This document shows positions 19,757-29,920 of a stretch of 46,050 bases of DNA, piece after piece. The first letter of the stretch is position 1; every line of letters begins with the position of its first letter. Under the pieces are notes generated by a model. The model made no database searches. It was given only the letters and a program-made list of their open reading frames with translations, and had not been told where the DNA came from. This stretch comes from Selenomonadaceae bacterium (GTDB lineage Bacteria; Bacillota; Negativicutes; Selenomonadales; Selenomonadaceae): NCBI GenBank assembly GCA_017477125.1, contig JAFUXN010000102.1, positions 1 to 46,050 of the forward strand, in the 5' to 3' direction. The translations under genes were made by a program, and so were the position numbers.

Positions 19757-21604
19757 ATGCTTTCGTCATACGTCAACAACGGAAGGGGTTACGTCACTCT
19801 CTTGGGCGCCGCCAATACCAAAATCAATTTCCTTAACGGCGAGACGCTCAAACATCTCTACATCACGTCGGATACTGCCGATCAAGAAATCAACGGCGCG
19901 TCCGATATCGATTACCTCATCAACTTTTCGAGCGGCGCAACTGTGAATGCAAACAGTTCGAGAGTTTACAGCAACAGTACGGCGCTCATCAACGGCTTGA
20001 GCGATAACGACACCATCATCAACGCAGGAGATAATTCAACCATCAACGTAGGAGCGGGCAACGATTCCATCTACAACGAAGGCTCGAAAGTATCAATCAA
20101 CGCGGGCGCGGGTGATGACACGATCGCCAACCACGGCTCGAGTGTTACGATCAACGGAGGCACAGGCAATGATTACATCTACGGCAATGTGGTTCAGTAC
20201 GCGGAGGGCGACGGCAATGATACCGTCGTCTGGTTCAGTGAGAGTTCCACGTTGAATATCTCCGCCGGCGCGATCGGATCGGCGTCCACCGACGGCATTG
20301 CTGCTGTCATCAGAGTGGGCGACGGTTCAATCAGACTCAATAGAATGGCGGGTCGCAACTTCAAACTCATGGACGCCGACGGCAATGTCAGCACGACGAT
20401 GATCGGCGATGTCGCTTACACTCCCGATGAAGGAGGCTCCTTCGAAAACTCGACCAACGGCAAGATCATTAAGATCGCCGGCGGCGATACCTCCGTCACG
20501 CTCAACGGCTCGAAACAGATCATCGATTGCGAAGCAGATGAAAGCAACATCACCATCTATGGTTATGATGCCGACGACACCGTTCGCATCAGCGATTGGC
20601 ATTTCTCCCCTCCCGAGATCGACGGCAACGATGTTCGTCTCGTTTCGAATTGGGAGGGCGGAGGCTCGATCACTTTCAAGAATGTCATCAACAAGAAGAT
20701 CACGTTGATCAGCAAATACGGCACAGACCTCTACGTGATGCCGGGCGGTGCCACCATCAACAACGATATTGATTACGTCGAGAACTACACCGACGGCGTG
20801 TCGATCAGCCTCGGCAGCGGCGTATCGGAGTTCATCAATCTCGACAATTGCGCCGACAATGTCACCGTCAATGCCGTCGGTAAAGCCTACATTCGTCATG
20901 GCGGCGGCAGTAATGTTTCGATCAAGACGGGCGCGGGCAATGATAATATTGATTCGTTCGACGTCGAAGGGCGCGTTCTGTTAAAAAACAACGTAACCAT
21001 CGACGCGGGCGACGGCGATAACAGTATCAGGTTCAACGGCGAGACGGGCGAAGGACTTCACAGCAGAAACCTCAACATCAAGGCGGGCAGAGGCAACGAT
21101 CAAATTTCGGTCAATCGGGTCGACAACGTTTCGCTCGATGCGGGCGATGGTAACAATGATATCGGAACCTACTCCGACGCCGAGATCGAAGACGTAACAA
21201 TCAAGAGCGGGAGCGGCAGTGATAATCTCAGCGGCTCGTTCGTTAATGCCGACATCGACTTGGGCGACGGCGATAACGATATCGGCGGTATCAACGGGTA
21301 CAACATCACGCTAAAAACGGGCGCGGACGATGATAATTTCTACGTCAGCGGAAGATACATCAGCATCGATGCGGGCGACGGCAATAATGTTATCGATCTC
21401 TCCGAAGACTTCACCTCCAATCCCACACTCAAAAGCGGCGCGGGTAATGATTTACTCCGCGCGAGTTCCGTCGAGAATGTCATGGTCAACGCGGGCGCGG
21501 GCAACGACACCATTGCAGGCGATTTCAAAGGCGCGACGCTCAACGCGGGCAAGGACAATGACCTCGTCAGCATAACGGGAGACGGCGGCTGGCTCTACCA
21601 ATAA
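19757..21604 (+). CDS. Second fragment of the interrupted RTX-like protein
   Basis: 615 codons from the first in-frame ATG after the first TAA; the homologous frame itself is open from 19631. It contains many degenerate calcium-binding-type turns such as INAGAGDDTI, INGGTGNDYIYG and SGSDNLSG, and ordered beta-strand repeats like VSLDAGDGNNDIGTYS. It ends at WLYQ followed by TAA, where the equivalent place in the two later repeats reads WLYQYANGDGND and WIYQYANGDGDD. GAAGG lies about 10 bases before the ATG, so independent translation is conceivable but unconvincing. No signal peptide. Confidence 0.6.
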   Translation: MLSSYVNNGRGYVTLLGAANTKINFLNGETLKHLYITSDTADQEINGASDIDYLINFSSGATVNANSSRVYSNSTALINGLSDNDTIINAGDNSTINVGAGNDSIYNEGSKVSINAGAGDDTIANHGSSVTINGGTGNDYIYGNVVQYAEGDGNDTVVWFSESSTLNISAGAIGSASTDGIAAVIRVGDGSIRLNRMAGRNFKLMDADGNVSTTMIGDVAYTPDEGGSFENSTNGKIIKIAGGDTSVTLNGSKQIIDCEADESNITIYGYDADDTVRISDWHFSPPEIDGNDVRLVSNWEGGGSITFKNVINKKITLISKYGTDLYVMPGGATINNDIDYVENYTDGVSISLGSGVSEFINLDNCADNVTVNAVGKAYIRHGGGSNVSIKTGAGNDNIDSFDVEGRVLLKNNVTIDAGDGDNSIRFNGETGEGLHSRNLNIKAGRGNDQISVNRVDNVSLDAGDGNNDIGTYSDAEIEDVTIKSGSGSDNLSGSFVNADIDLGDGDNDIGGINGYNITLKTGADDDNFYVSGRYISIDAGDGNNVIDLSEDFTSNPTLKSGAGNDLLRASSVENVMVNAGAGNDTIAGDFKGATLNAGKDNDLVSITGDGGWLYQ

Positions 21605-21814
21605 GCAAACGGCGACGGCAATGACACCATCGACGTCAGCGGCAGTCCGAACGGCGCGCCGGGCGTCATTCACGTCACGAGCGGATCGGTTTCGAGCGTC
21701 ACGCGTAACGGCAACAATGCGGTCGTCAACGTCGGCAGCGGCTCGATCGTCCTCAACGGTTATGCCAACTTCGATGTCCCGATCGCGATCAAAGACTCGG
21801 CGGGCGATGTTTCG

Positions 21815-24800
21815 TTGTGGTATAAGAATGGCAGCAGCCTGACGAAGTTCGACGGCGATTCGACTGTCCGCAACGGTGTGTTCATCAACACCGCCAATAA
21901 CGTTCTGCTCGATGAGCTCTCCGTTGAAAATGTGATCAACTACGGCGACAACGTCACCATCGACGTTGATGAAGGTACCGCCGTCACGCTCAACGGTTCA
22001 AGCCAGGTGATCAGGTACGGATATTCTTATCAGATGGCGTTGAGTAATATCAGCGGGCTCGGCGACGACGATACCATTTACGTCCCAAACGGGTTCAATA
22101 CCGCACTCTACAGTGATGATATTGATGTCAAAGGCAAGAGGCTCAACTTCTCGGACGGAAAAACTGTTACGAGCATACTTATTAACGACGAAAGTAATGT
22201 TCCTGCGGGCGGCACCGGCATCGATTACGTCATCAACAAAAACTCTGATATGGTCTACGCCAACGGCTCAACCGTCATCAATCAAGCCGAAAACGCCAAC
22301 ATCAGAGGCTTCGGCGATAACGATTCGATCATCAACAACAGAGATAACGTCTCTATCGGGAGCGGCGCAGGCAACGATACCATCGAAAACAGCTTCGGCA
22401 ATAACATTATTATCAACGGCGGCGTCGACGATGATCTGATTTTGTTCATGGGTTCCGGTGTGATCGAGTATGCGGACGGCGACGGCAACGATACCGTACT
22501 CGGATTCAATTCGGGCGAAACGATCAGGATTCTCTACGGCACGATCGATAGCGGCTACAATGAAGGATTCGATACCGTACTCAAGATCGGCGACGGCTCG
22601 ATCCGCCTCAAGAATGCCGCGGGCGAATCGATCACCGTTCAGGACAGCTTGGGCAATGTAACGTCTACTGTCTGCGGCAATGTTTTGGTCGGCACCGATC
22701 AAGCCGATACGCTCGAGAGTACCATCGACAATGCGATCGTTAAGCCGTTGAGCGGTGATGATGTGGTCAGCCTCAAAGGCGCCAAGCAGATCGTCGATTA
22801 CGAAGGCGGCAACGATACCGTCTACGGTCTCGACGCCGACGATACCGTTCGCATTGGAGAGTGGATATTCGAGAGTCCCGAGATGATCGGCAACGATCTT
22901 CGTCTCACGGTGATAGAAGACTATGCAGGCGAGGACGGCGGTTCGCTCACTCTCAAAGACATCGCCAACAAGAAGATCACAATGGTCAATACCGGCGGCG
23001 ATATTCTCTATGTCATGCCCGGCGGAGCCACCGTCGCCAACGGCAGCGGTATCACCGGCGTCGAGAATTATGTCGACAACGCATTGGTCAGTCTCGGCGG
23101 TGATGTGTCGAGATTTTACAGCAGCTATACCTCCAATGTCACCGTCAATGCGGGCGGCGGCGATAACGAGATTCGCGTCGGCGGCGACATCTACGCTGAG
23201 GACGGAGAGGAACTTCACAGCAGAAACGTCAACGTCAAGGCGGGCGAAGGCAACGATTACATTGTATTTCAAGGCGTCCGCAAAGTTTCGATCGATGCGG
23301 GCGACGACGGCAGCTACATCTCTCATGGATGGCAGGACTCCGCTATCATCGAGGACATAACGATCAAAGGCGGGAGCGGCGGTGATCAAATCAACGGCAC
23401 GTTCGTCAATGCCAACATCGATGCAGGCGACGGCGATAATGCTATTGGAGAGATGAATACTTGGAACCTCACGCTCAAGGCAGGCTCGGGCAATGACGAA
23501 ATTTATCTCAACGGGACGGACATCAGCGTTGACGCGGGCGACGGCAATAACATAATTGGAATTTCCAACAACGAAGATATAACCAAAAATGTCACCGTCA
23601 AGAGCGGCTCGGGCAAAGACACCATCGACGCGGGCGGCGTCAATGTCGTCATCAACAGCGGTTCGGGCGACGATTCCATCACTAACATCAGATACGATAC
23701 TTCGATCAATGCGGGCGAAGGCGACGACTACATTTCGGGATATCTCGACAGATCTACAATCAACGCCGGTAAGGGCAATGACACTGTCCGAATGTCGGGC
23801 GCCGGCGGTTGGCTTTATCAGTACGCAAACGGCGACGGCAATGACACCATCGATATCGGCAGTTCAGACAGCGCGGTCGGCATCATTCACGTCACGAGCG
23901 GAAATGTCTCGAGCGTCGTGCTCGACGGGAGCAACGCGGTCATCAACGTCGGAAGCGGCTCGATCGTTCTCAACGGTTTCACCAACTTCAATGTCCCTCT
24001 CGCGATCAAAGATTCGTCGGGCAATGTCGCGTTGTGGTATAAGGACGGCGACGCGCTGACGAAGTTCGACGGCGATTCGACCATTCGCAACGATACTTTC
24101 ATCAATGTCGCCAACAATGCCGCAATCGATCAACCCGTCATTGTCAATTACGGCAGTAAAAATTCTATCAACCTTGTTGAAAGCGATGAGCTTTACCAGC
24201 CAACGGTTGAAGTAATGATCAAAACCGATCTTACCACTTTCGTTGACGGCAAAGAGGTCAATTTTTATGTGACTCAAAATGTCCCCGGGCAATTGCTCAC
24301 CAACTACGGCGATGACGCAACGATTAACGTCGGCAGTACTTCGTACATTACTCTCAACGGCGCGCGCCAAGTTATTAATGTTGATCGGAGCTTTAGCTAC
24401 GTGTACGGGCTCGGAGCAGACGACACCGTTTATTCCGACTATAGAGATTGGCTCGAAGAAGCCATGACCCAAAAGGTTAGCGGCAATAACATTGAGTTCG
24501 ACTATCTTACGCTCTATGATGCGGTCGGCAAGAAGCTCAACTTTGCGTCGGGAGACTCCGTCACGAGCATGCTCTTTGCCAACGATTGGTATGCGGCGGG
24601 CGGCAAAGATATCGATTACGTCATCAATCTCAACTCCCTGACCGTCACCGCAAACGGCTCGACCGTCATCAACAAGGGCGCGGAGTCGAGAGTTATCGGT
24701 TGGAGCGACGATGATGCGATCATCAACCTGAGCGCAGGCTCGAAAACCTCAATCCATACCGGCGACGGCAACGATACCGTTTACGGCTTCGGCTCGGGCG

Positions 24801-27800
24801 ACACGCTCAATATCATTTACGGCTCGATCAGCGGCGGTCATACCGAGGGCAACGATACCGTGCTCGAGATCGGCGACGGATCGATTCGTCTCAAAAACAC
24901 CGCGGGCAATTCGATCACCGTCAGAGACGCCAACGGCTCCGTGACCTCAAACGCCTACGCCAACATCATAGAGGGCACCGACGAGGCTGATACTCTCGCG
25001 AGCACGATCACCGGCGTGATCTTTAAACCTTATGAGGGCGATGATATTGTCAGCCTCAACGGCTCGTATCAGATCGTCGAATATCTGAGCGGCAGCGATA
25101 CGATCTACGGCTACAGGGAAGGCGACATCATTCGTCTTGAGAATTATTGGGGCTTTGACAGTTTTGAGAAGAGCGGCAACGATATGGTTATCGCCAACGT
25201 CGAAACCGAAGAATCGCTCACGTTCAAAAACGTCGGCAACAAGAAGATCATGATGCTCAGTTCCGACGGCAAGACCCGTTACATCATGTCGGATGCCACC
25301 GTCGACAATGACAGCGAAGTTTCCACCGTCGAAAACTATATCGACGGCGTCAATGTCAGTCTCGACACCGGCGTTTCTCAGTTCTACAACAAAGGCGATA
25401 ATGTAACCGTCAGCGCGGCGGGCGAGATCGAATTTGAAAACGCCAACGGCAATAACGTGTTGTTCAGGTCGGGCGCGGGCAGCGATACGATTGATTTGTC
25501 GAGTGCGGACGGAGTAACGATCGATGCGGGCGACGGCGACAACAATTTCAATCTCAACGGATTGAGCAACGGCGTCGTCAGCGCGGGCTCGGGCAATGAT
25601 TTCATTGACGGCGAAGCAGTGAGCAATGTCTCCATCAACTTGGGCGACGGCAATAACGAGATAATGGTTAGCAGCGAACAAGACCCGTTCATCAACGTCA
25701 CCATTAAGAGCGGGAGCGACGACGATCGTATCGACGACAAATTCATTAACTCCAACATCGATCTCGGCGACGGCAACAACGAGGTCTATGATTTGATGGG
25801 TGAGAACATCACGCTCAAGACCGGCGCGGGCAATGATACGATCAGGACTTCAAACCTCTCGATATTGGCGAGTTCGATCAACGCCAGCGCGGGCGACGAC
25901 ACCATTTATATCGAGCACAACACCATGTATATCGATCCCAATGATGTGTTCAGATTTACGACGGTGGTCGGCGGCAAGGGCAATGATACCTTCCAAGCGT
26001 ATAACAACTCGAATTGGATATATCAATACGCCAACGGCGACGGCGACGACGAGATCATTTACAGCAGGTCATCGTTTGACGGGCTCATTCAATTGACCGA
26101 CGGCTCGATATCCGATGTGTCGCTCGAAGGAAGCAGTTTTGTGATCAAGGTCGGCTCGGGTTCGCTCACCGTCAGCAGAAACTACAATAATTCGTTGTTC
26201 GTCAAGAATGCGCAGGGAGATTTCTCGGCGTGGTACGTCGACAACATCGACGACAAGGCATTGAGCCTCGCGAATACCTCATACTTCGTTGACTATCAAT
26301 TGTTCAACGGCATCAACAATTACGGCTCGAACGTGGTGATAAATTCCGATGCCGAAGGTGCCGCCGACTTCATCTTCAACTACGGCAGCAACGTGACGGT
26401 CAACGGCGGAGCCGGCAACGATACCGTTGTGCTCGCGGGCGCGGAGCAGGTCGTGTACTACGCGGAGGGCGACGGCAATGATACGATCTTCGGCGTCAGC
26501 TCGAGCGATACGATCCGCGTCGACGGAGCTTTCTCGACGGTCGAGAGCGGCGACGATCTGAACGTCAATGTCGGCGACGGCTCAATGAAGTTCGTGGGAG
26601 GTGCGGGCGTCGGCTTCAGAGTGATCGATGCCGCCTTCGTTCCTGCCGCCGACAGTTTGACCGCGGGCATCGAATATGATCCCAAGAAGCCGTCGAAACT
26701 CATCGTTAAGGATCCGTTCAGCGGGATCGTCAACGCCGCGGACTTCTCCGATAAGATCACATTGATCGACGCAACCTCCTCCAACAGAATGGTGGTGCTC
26801 AAGGCGGGCGCGAAGTCGACGGTGATCGAAGCGGGCAAAGGCGAGTCGACATTGATTGGCGGCGGCAAGGACGATAAGCTCTACGGCGGCGACGGCGTTA
26901 ACACTTTCGTCTATACGGTGGGCGAGGGCAAAGATGCGGTTTACGATTACGAGGCGAAGGACATCATTTCGATAGCGGGCGCCACGCGCGACAAGCTCAT
27001 CTTCACCGACAAGAAGGATGCCGTGATCATCAACGTCGACGGCGACAAGAAATCGCAGCTGACGATCAACAAGGTTGTAACCACCGACGCGCTCACCATC
27101 GATATGGGCGGCGAGACGTTTAAGTATGGCGAATTGCCGACGGGCGTGACCTTCGACGACGACAAGAAGAAGACGGTGCTCAAAGTTGGTTCGACGGCGG
27201 AGGACGGCGTGATCGTCGATGCCGCCGAAATCGTTTCGACCGCAAAAACTCTCGATGGCACGGGCGCGAGCGGCTCGGTTCATCTGATCGGCAATGGCAA
27301 TAAGAATGAGCTCAAGGCGGGCAAGCATGGCTCGACGCTCTACGGCGGCAAGTATAACGTCGCCGACAAGTTGATCGGAGGAGACGGCGCTGATGTGTTC
27401 GTCTACGGCACGGGCGACGGTGCCGACGTCATTACCAACTTCGACGGGACGGAAGATGTTGTGATGCTCAACGGCGTGACCTCTCTCAAAGCCGATAATC
27501 TCAAATGGAGCGGAGATAAATTGATCGTGACGGTCGGCAGCCAAAAGCTCACGCTCGAGGATCCGAAGGGGCAGGTCAATTTCGTCAACGACTCGGGCAC
27601 CACGCTCTACAGCACGGGCGTCAACTTCCCGACGGGCGTGAGCTACAACAAGGGCAAGACGGCAATCATCGTTGACGGTACTGCGGTCGACGTCGGCACG
27701 ATCGATCTGACGAGCACCGCTTACGTTTCGACGGTCAAAGAGATCAATGCGACGGCGTACGGCGGCGAGATCGAGATGATCGGAGGAGCGAACGCCGATG

Positions 27801-29782
27801 TGCTCCGCGCGGGCTCGGGCGTCTCGACGATGAACGGCGGAGCGGGCGCCGATAAACTTTACGGCGGTTCGGGTTCCGACACGTTTGTTTATGACGGCGT
27901 CGGCAACGATGTGATCTATCAGTTCGACGGGACGAAAGACGTGGTGATGCTCAAGGGCGTGACGACGCTCGATCCGAAGAACATCAACGTGGGCGCGAAT
28001 AAGATCGTCGTGACGGTCAACGGCGGCAAGCTCACGCTCGACGACCCGCAGGGGCAGGTCAATTTCGTCAACGACTCGGGCACCACGCTCTATTCGGTCG
28101 GCATCAACTTCGCTGACGGGATCGGCTACAACAAGGGCAAGACGGCGATCACGGTCGACGGCTCGGCGTCCGATGTCGGCACGATCGATCTGACGAGCTC
28201 CGCGTATGTGACGACGGTGAAGGAGATCAACGCGACGGCGTACGGCGGCGAGCTCAATCTGATCGGCAACGCCAACGCCAATGTGATCCGCGCGGGCAAG
28301 GGCAACGCGACGCTCAACGGCGGCTACGATGCATCGAAGAACAAGGCGACGAGCGATAAACTCTACGGCACGACGACGGCGGGCAGTTCCGATGTGTTTG
28401 TGTGGGATGCGTTCCTCGGCGGCGGCGATCAGATTTACAACTACGATGCGGCGGCGGGCGATATCATCAGCGTTACGGGCGCCAACCTCACCATCAACAA
28501 GAAGGACTTCAAAGAGAGCGGCAAGAATGTAGTGTTGAGCGCGGGCGGCGGCAAGCTCACGATCAACGACGTCGCCGACAAGCCGATCGTGGTGGTCTAC
28601 GGCGACGACACGATCACTTACGGTTCGCTCGATGGCGGGCTCGCTTACGTCGACAACAACAAGCGTTTGACGATAGGCGATCCGTTCAGCGGGACGATCG
28701 ACGCGGACGATTACAACGCGGCGGTGGTTACGCTTGATGCGTCGGCGGCGACAGATGAGATCACATTGATCGGCAACAAGAAGACGAAGGCGATGGTCGG
28801 AGGCTCGGGCTCGACGACGATGATCGGTTCGACCGCCAATGACAACTTCCACGCGGGCACGGGCGCTGACGTTATCGTTTATGCGGAGGACGACGGCAAG
28901 GACGTTGTCTATAACTTCGACAGCGGCACCGACGTGATTCGATTGAGCGATACGACGGTGGCGGTGACGGACTTCACCGAGAAGGGCAACGACATCATCA
29001 TCAGTGTCGGCAAGGGCTCGATCACATTGAAGAACGCTCCGCGCGGAACCTATAACGTTGAGTACGACGGCGGGAGCGTGAGCTACACGACACTGCCGCA
29101 GAACACGACGTACAACGCCAAGAAGAACGTGTTGACGCTGACGAAAGACTTCAGCGGAGCGTTGGCGGCGAGCGATGTCTGCGTACCGATCAAGGAGATC
29201 AACGGGTCGGCGGCGACGGGCGCGATCAATTTGACTGCAGGCTCGACGGCGACGAAGTTGACGGCATCGAAGGGCGGCTCGACATTGACGGGCGGCGACG
29301 GCAAGGACACTCTCATTGGAGGCAACGGCGCTGATCTGTTCGTGACGAGCGGCGGCGATCTGATCGATAAGTACACGGCGGGCAAAGACAAGATCAGGAT
29401 CACGGGCACGCTGACGTCGGGCAAGGTGAGCGGCTCGAACGTCGAACTCACCACGTCGGAAGGCACGACGACGATCAAGGGCGTGGTCGGCAAAGAGATC
29501 ACGTTGGAGATCGACGGCGTTGAGTCCGCATACAAATTCACCAAGGCGAACAACACTCTCGAGAAGGCATTGATATCAAACGGCGCGAGTCAATTGCCTG
29601 CCGATGCGTACTGGTTCATGAGAACGGACGACGCGATTGACGAGCTCGGTTCATTGATCGACGGCAACACGACGGCGGACGATACCGCGCTCGCTCCTCT
29701 GTCTCAGTCCTTCGATCCGTCGAGCCCGGTCACTAACGCGCTGACCTCGACGCTCGAGAAGGCGCGCCACCTCAAAAAATGA
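21815..29782 (+). CDS. Giant RTX-like (hemolysin-type repeat) protein, main fragment
   Basis: 2,655 residues from a TTG at 21815, the first start-like codon after the second TAA; homology begins at 21605. It carries the second and third large repeats (to about 26.1 kb), then RTX modules. Each module has a beta-strand block (TIDASA-like), GNxxANVLxAGxGxSTLxGG, GNDKLYGGxGADxFVY and GDGxDVIxNFD. Such repeats bind Ca2+ and fold outside the cell after type I secretion. The C-terminus has YWF, an acidic stretch, and ends LEKARHLKK, resembling that of the RTX protein on the opposite strand. No catalytic domain is recognised, and adhesion or a surface role is inferred. One exact TCCGCGCGGA lies at 29038. 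A terminator follows 23 bases later. Confidence 0.8.
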   Translation: MWYKNGSSLTKFDGDSTVRNGVFINTANNVLLDELSVENVINYGDNVTIDVDEGTAVTLNGSSQVIRYGYSYQMALSNISGLGDDDTIYVPNGFNTALYSDDIDVKGKRLNFSDGKTVTSILINDESNVPAGGTGIDYVINKNSDMVYANGSTVINQAENANIRGFGDNDSIINNRDNVSIGSGAGNDTIENSFGNNIIINGGVDDDLILFMGSGVIEYADGDGNDTVLGFNSGETIRILYGTIDSGYNEGFDTVLKIGDGSIRLKNAAGESITVQDSLGNVTSTVCGNVLVGTDQADTLESTIDNAIVKPLSGDDVVSLKGAKQIVDYEGGNDTVYGLDADDTVRIGEWIFESPEMIGNDLRLTVIEDYAGEDGGSLTLKDIANKKITMVNTGGDILYVMPGGATVANGSGITGVENYVDNALVSLGGDVSRFYSSYTSNVTVNAGGGDNEIRVGGDIYAEDGEELHSRNVNVKAGEGNDYIVFQGVRKVSIDAGDDGSYISHGWQDSAIIEDITIKGGSGGDQINGTFVNANIDAGDGDNAIGEMNTWNLTLKAGSGNDEIYLNGTDISVDAGDGNNIIGISNNEDITKNVTVKSGSGKDTIDAGGVNVVINSGSGDDSITNIRYDTSINAGEGDDYISGYLDRSTINAGKGNDTVRMSGAGGWLYQYANGDGNDTIDIGSSDSAVGIIHVTSGNVSSVVLDGSNAVINVGSGSIVLNGFTNFNVPLAIKDSSGNVALWYKDGDALTKFDGDSTIRNDTFINVANNAAIDQPVIVNYGSKNSINLVESDELYQPTVEVMIKTDLTTFVDGKEVNFYVTQNVPGQLLTNYGDDATINVGSTSYITLNGARQVINVDRSFSYVYGLGADDTVYSDYRDWLEEAMTQKVSGNNIEFDYLTLYDAVGKKLNFASGDSVTSMLFANDWYAAGGKDIDYVINLNSLTVTANGSTVINKGAESRVIGWSDDDAIINLSAGSKTSIHTGDGNDTVYGFGSGDTLNIIYGSISGGHTEGNDTVLEIGDGSIRLKNTAGNSITVRDANGSVTSNAYANIIEGTDEADTLASTITGVIFKPYEGDDIVSLNGSYQIVEYLSGSDTIYGYREGDIIRLENYWGFDSFEKSGNDMVIANVETEESLTFKNVGNKKIMMLSSDGKTRYIMSDATVDNDSEVSTVENYIDGVNVSLDTGVSQFYNKGDNVTVSAAGEIEFENANGNNVLFRSGAGSDTIDLSSADGVTIDAGDGDNNFNLNGLSNGVVSAGSGNDFIDGEAVSNVSINLGDGNNEIMVSSEQDPFINVTIKSGSDDDRIDDKFINSNIDLGDGNNEVYDLMGENITLKTGAGNDTIRTSNLSILASSINASAGDDTIYIEHNTMYIDPNDVFRFTTVVGGKGNDTFQAYNNSNWIYQYANGDGDDEIIYSRSSFDGLIQLTDGSISDVSLEGSSFVIKVGSGSLTVSRNYNNSLFVKNAQGDFSAWYVDNIDDKALSLANTSYFVDYQLFNGINNYGSNVVINSDAEGAADFIFNYGSNVTVNGGAGNDTVVLAGAEQVVYYAEGDGNDTIFGVSSSDTIRVDGAFSTVESGDDLNVNVGDGSMKFVGGAGVGFRVIDAAFVPAADSLTAGIEYDPKKPSKLIVKDPFSGIVNAADFSDKITLIDATSSNRMVVLKAGAKSTVIEAGKGESTLIGGGKDDKLYGGDGVNTFVYTVGEGKDAVYDYEAKDIISIAGATRDKLIFTDKKDAVIINVDGDKKSQLTINKVVTTDALTIDMGGETFKYGELPTGVTFDDDKKKTVLKVGSTAEDGVIVDAAEIVSTAKTLDGTGASGSVHLIGNGNKNELKAGKHGSTLYGGKYNVADKLIGGDGADVFVYGTGDGADVITNFDGTEDVVMLNGVTSLKADNLKWSGDKLIVTVGSQKLTLEDPKGQVNFVNDSGTTLYSTGVNFPTGVSYNKGKTAIIVDGTAVDVGTIDLTSTAYVSTVKEINATAYGGEIEMIGGANADVLRAGSGVSTMNGGAGADKLYGGSGSDTFVYDGVGNDVIYQFDGTKDVVMLKGVTTLDPKNINVGANKIVVTVNGGKLTLDDPQGQVNFVNDSGTTLYSVGINFADGIGYNKGKTAITVDGSASDVGTIDLTSSAYVTTVKEINATAYGGELNLIGNANANVIRAGKGNATLNGGYDASKNKATSDKLYGTTTAGSSDVFVWDAFLGGGDQIYNYDAAAGDIISVTGANLTINKKDFKESGKNVVLSAGGGKLTINDVADKPIVVVYGDDTITYGSLDGGLAYVDNNKRLTIGDPFSGTIDADDYNAAVVTLDASAATDEITLIGNKKTKAMVGGSGSTTMIGSTANDNFHAGTGADVIVYAEDDGKDVVYNFDSGTDVIRLSDTTVAVTDFTEKGNDIIISVGKGSITLKNAPRGTYNVEYDGGSVSYTTLPQNTTYNAKKNVLTLTKDFSGALAASDVCVPIKEINGSAATGAINLTAGSTATKLTASKGGSTLTGGDGKDTLIGGNGADLFVTSGGDLIDKYTAGKDKIRITGTLTSGKVSGSNVELTTSEGTTTIKGVVGKEITLEIDGVESAYKFTKANNTLEKALISNGASQLPADAYWFMRTDDAIDELGSLIDGNTTADDTALAPLSQSFDPSSPVTNALTSTLEKARHLKK
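27568..28092 (+). repeat. Tandem RTX modules with identical DNA blocks
   Basis: The same 42-base block occurs at 27568-27609 and 28051-28092, 483 bases (161 codons) apart. It marks adjacent copies of one module. Flanking sequence (for example KEINATAYGGE) is also nearly identical, pointing to recent module duplication. Confidence 0.85.
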
Positions 29783-29805
29783 TCCGCAACTGATTCTGCA
29801 CATCG

Positions 29806-29836
29806 ATCCGCTGACGCATGTCGGCGGATTTTTTTT
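29806..29836 (+). terminator. Rho-independent terminator after the RTX gene
   Basis: ATCCGCTGAC (29806-29815) pairs with GTCGGCGGAT (29820-29829) around a 4-base loop, with one T-G pair, followed by a T run. It shares CCGCTGA and GTCGGCGGATTTTTTTT with the terminator at 19351. Confidence 0.88.
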
Positions 29837-29851
29837 CGACTGCATTGGCAG

Positions 29852-29880
29852 TTGACAATGATTTTACTTGATGATACCAT
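29852..29880 (+). promoter_or_regulatory. Promoter of the feo operon
   Basis: TTGACA (29852-29857), a 17-base spacer and TACCAT (29875-29880), 41 bases before feoA and directly after the RTX terminator. Confidence 0.7.
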
Positions 29881-29886
29881 TGGCGC

Positions 29887-29905
29887 GACAATGATAATTG
29901 ATAAC
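29887..29905 (+). promoter_or_regulatory. Putative Fur box
   Basis: GACAATGATAATTGATAAC matches the classical 19-bp Fur consensus at 14 positions and covers the expected transcription start. A second GACAATGAT lies in the -35 region at 29854. Position in front of feoAB supports iron-dependent repression by a Fur-type regulator. Confidence 0.55.
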
Positions 29906-29920
29906 GGAGGCGATGAGCTC

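Larger units (their letters stand above)
19460..29782 (+). pseudogene. Giant RTX-like repeat protein gene interrupted by two in-frame TAA codons
   Basis: One reading frame of 10,323 bases runs from an ATG at 19460 (AAAGGAG 10 bases upstream) to a TGA at 29782 with only two breaks, TAA at 19628-19630 and TAA at 21602-21604. No frameshift occurs. The three pieces are listed separately. The product would be about 3,440 residues. The first two thirds hold three large tandem repeats of roughly 735-740 residues, marked by WLYQYANGDGND-like segments at 21590, 23810 and 26012. The last third holds RTX modules of about 160 residues with GGxGxDxLYGG repeats. The N-terminus MSDINNVTNNKVITGT lacks a Sec signal and resembles that of the gene at 36874, as expected for type I secretion. 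At the second TAA the equivalent codon in both later repeats is TAC (Tyr). Inactivation, sequencing error or read-through cannot be distinguished here. A palindrome AACTATAGTT lies at 19425. Confidence 0.65.

Noticed and set aside
19628-21604. Genetic-code reassignment of TAA to an amino acid
   Set aside because: ftsZ, licT, the porin and the acidic protein gene all end in TAA at sensible places, so TAA works as a stop in this genome.
26582-28852. A 756-codon minus-strand frame opposite the first RTX gene
   Set aside because: Same codon register as the sense gene; an artefact of the bias against TTA, CTA and TCA codons.
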